Source: Kuafuiihalomonas sp039024635
Lineage (GTDB): Bacteria; Myxococcota; Kuafuiibacteriia; Kuafuiibacteriales; Kuafuiibacteriaceae
Length of the DNA: 64,000 nucleotides
Assembly (NCBI GenBank): GCA_039024635.1
Contig: JBCCQA010000011.1
Span: 72,335 to 136,334, forward strand
Direction: 5' to 3'
Position numbers and translations under genes: made by a program. Of the stretch, positions 62,970 to 64,000 are shown piece after piece. Every line of letters begins with the position of its first letter. The stretch's first letter is position 1. The notes below the pieces were generated by a model. It ran no database searches, was not told where the DNA came from, and was given only the letters and a program-made list of their open reading frames with translations.

Positions 62970-64000
62970 ATGGTCACCTACAATCTTGACAGCCCAGAGC
63001 TGCGCTTTACTTTTCCCGACGGACGCAAGTGGAACTCGGTGAGCTTGAATGATCCGGATCCCAACCTCGCTGTGCCAGAGATCCGAGGACTCGGTGAGGC
63101 CTGGTCGGAAGCTGGTTCAGGCGGAGTGTTGGTGATCGACCGGTCCACCATGATTGTTCGACTGGGCTATCCAGACTTTTTCGAAAACGTGCTCATCGGC
63201 GAGAAGGAGAGTTTCGGAACTGCTATCGCAACTCTCTTGCCTACTTTTGTTCCGATGGATATTGCTCAGGACCCGAATGGCGACCATGAGATCTACGTCT
63301 CCGGTTGGATCAGTCAGACTGGGACTTCCAACCCCGACATCGATAGCTTTGCCTTCAGACTCGTCCGGCTCGACGCAGACGGCACCAACCCTTCCGTAGT
63401 GTTTCAGGATACCTTTGAGGGAGGAGTAAGTGGGTATGAGCGCCGCTACTACGGTCTCCCTTCCAATATCGACTTCATGTCGGATGGTCGGCTCTACTTC
63501 CGGGGTGTAAACAGGTTGGGTGGCGGCAGCAGTTTTGACTTCCAGTCTTTCGCGTTCGACCCTGACACTGACGCCACGACCTTGCTCTCGAATCAGGTTT
63601 TTCAGCGAGAACCCACATTCAGCATCATGCGCTCGGAATTCGACACATCGATAAGCAAGCTCTATACTGTTCACAATAGCGACTACATCAGTCAGAGACT
63701 TTACACGCCAGAGCTCAATAATTCCACAGGAGCTATTACGAGGTCGAATAAAAATGTCGAGCTCGCAAGCGTTTGGGCGTCACAGGGTGGGTCGGGAACT
63801 CCAGGGACTCTGTGGGCGCAGGGTCTATGCCCAACAGTAGTCACGAACGCGCAGAACTCCTATTTCAAAGAATCACTTGAATATTCCAATGTCCTGCGGA
63901 CTCCGCAGATTGTTGACATCAACGGGACCTCTGGTGCGGCACTTGACATGGACATCAATGACAGCACGACGGTTCTCAATTTGATTGGTTTCGACACGAA
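62970..64000 (+). CDS. lower-GC beta-rich protein, unknown, 3' end cut by window
   Basis: The frame from ATG 62970 is open for 343 codons to the window edge; it begins MVTYNLDSPELRFTFPDGRKW. Repeated segments with strand character (GGVLVIDRSTMIVRLGYP, HEIYVSGWISQTGTS, SFAFRLVRLDADGT, IDFMSDGRLYFRGVNRLGG, SKLYTVHNSDYISQRLYTP) suggest a beta-propeller or other repeat fold. No signal peptide is at the start, so the true N-terminus may be missing; the frame upstream goes to a TAG at 62934. GC content (about 52% by eye) is clearly below the neighbours, which suggests recent transfer. The function is unknown. Confidence 0.6.
   Translation, partial: MVTYNLDSPELRFTFPDGRKWNSVSLNDPDPNLAVPEIRGLGEAWSEAGSGGVLVIDRSTMIVRLGYPDFFENVLIGEKESFGTAIATLLPTFVPMDIAQDPNGDHEIYVSGWISQTGTSNPDIDSFAFRLVRLDADGTNPSVVFQDTFEGGVSGYERRYYGLPSNIDFMSDGRLYFRGVNRLGGGSSFDFQSFAFDPDTDATTLLSNQVFQREPTFSIMRSEFDTSISKLYTVHNSDYISQRLYTPELNNSTGAITRSNKNVELASVWASQGGSGTPGTLWAQGLCPTVVTNAQNSYFKESLEYSNVLRTPQIVDINGTSGAALDMDINDSTTVLNLIGFDT

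Noticed and set aside
63117..63674. 185-codon minus-strand frame at the window end
   Set aside because: The plus strand is open for longer and has repeated strand-like segments; this frame has no recognisable pattern.

Overview
The window is high-GC bacterial chromosome with dense coding and few gaps. The gene content fits a Gram-negative bacterium of the former Deltaproteobacteria (Myxococcota, or the Bradymonadia / Sandaracinaceae side of it). Supporting signs are many lipoproteins with poorly conserved beta-rich bodies, a choice-of-anchor D type protein with a D-M-G repeat linker, a pseudo-receiver plus coiled-coil protein of AglZ/FrzS type, GldA/F/G-like transport genes with a DUF4340 gene, and common GTG/TTG starts. 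This placement is inference from gene content; no marker gene settles it.

Layout. 1-966: a partial PLP-dependent Cys/Met-metabolism enzyme, divergent from an envelope protein. 2084-9056 (minus): a six-gene run of NrnA-like DHH phosphoesterase, cysteine desulfurase, the GldA/F/G-like ABC system and DUF4340. 9112-17954: a small secreted protein, then a second minus run (epimerase, acyltransferase-like protein, NUDIX+MBL fusion, FadI, FadJ, eukaryotic-type hexokinase) covering fatty-acid beta-oxidation and sugar phosphorylation. 18038-30949: cell-envelope and cell-organisation genes (beta-barrel, TPR protein, PBP1A, AglZ/FrzS-like protein, BamD, SGNH hydrolase + MBOAT O-acyltransferase). 30980-39268: DUF493, DUF368 lipid-carrier translocase, Hsp33, RibA, LON-domain protein, FAD-linked oxidase, FHA-GGDEF diguanylate cyclase, and a TetR/hydrolase pair with matching palindromic operators. 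39364-54868: rhomboid-TPR protease, carotenoid oxygenase, pyruvate phosphate dikinase, and a string of lipoproteins of unknown function. 54928-61528: epimerase/LysR divergent pair and a three-gene ABC/adaptor export system.

At 61682-61754 there is a tRNA-Asn with a clear promoter, and the sequence changes character immediately beyond it. Next come a TrfA-family plasmid replication initiator gene whose middle is out of frame (two compensating frameshifts), a 370-base non-coding stretch, and a lower-GC open frame that runs off the window. This looks like the edge of an integrated plasmid or genomic island and is the most accessory part of the window. I saw no CRISPR array, insertion sequence, integrase gene, rRNA or biosynthetic gene cluster.
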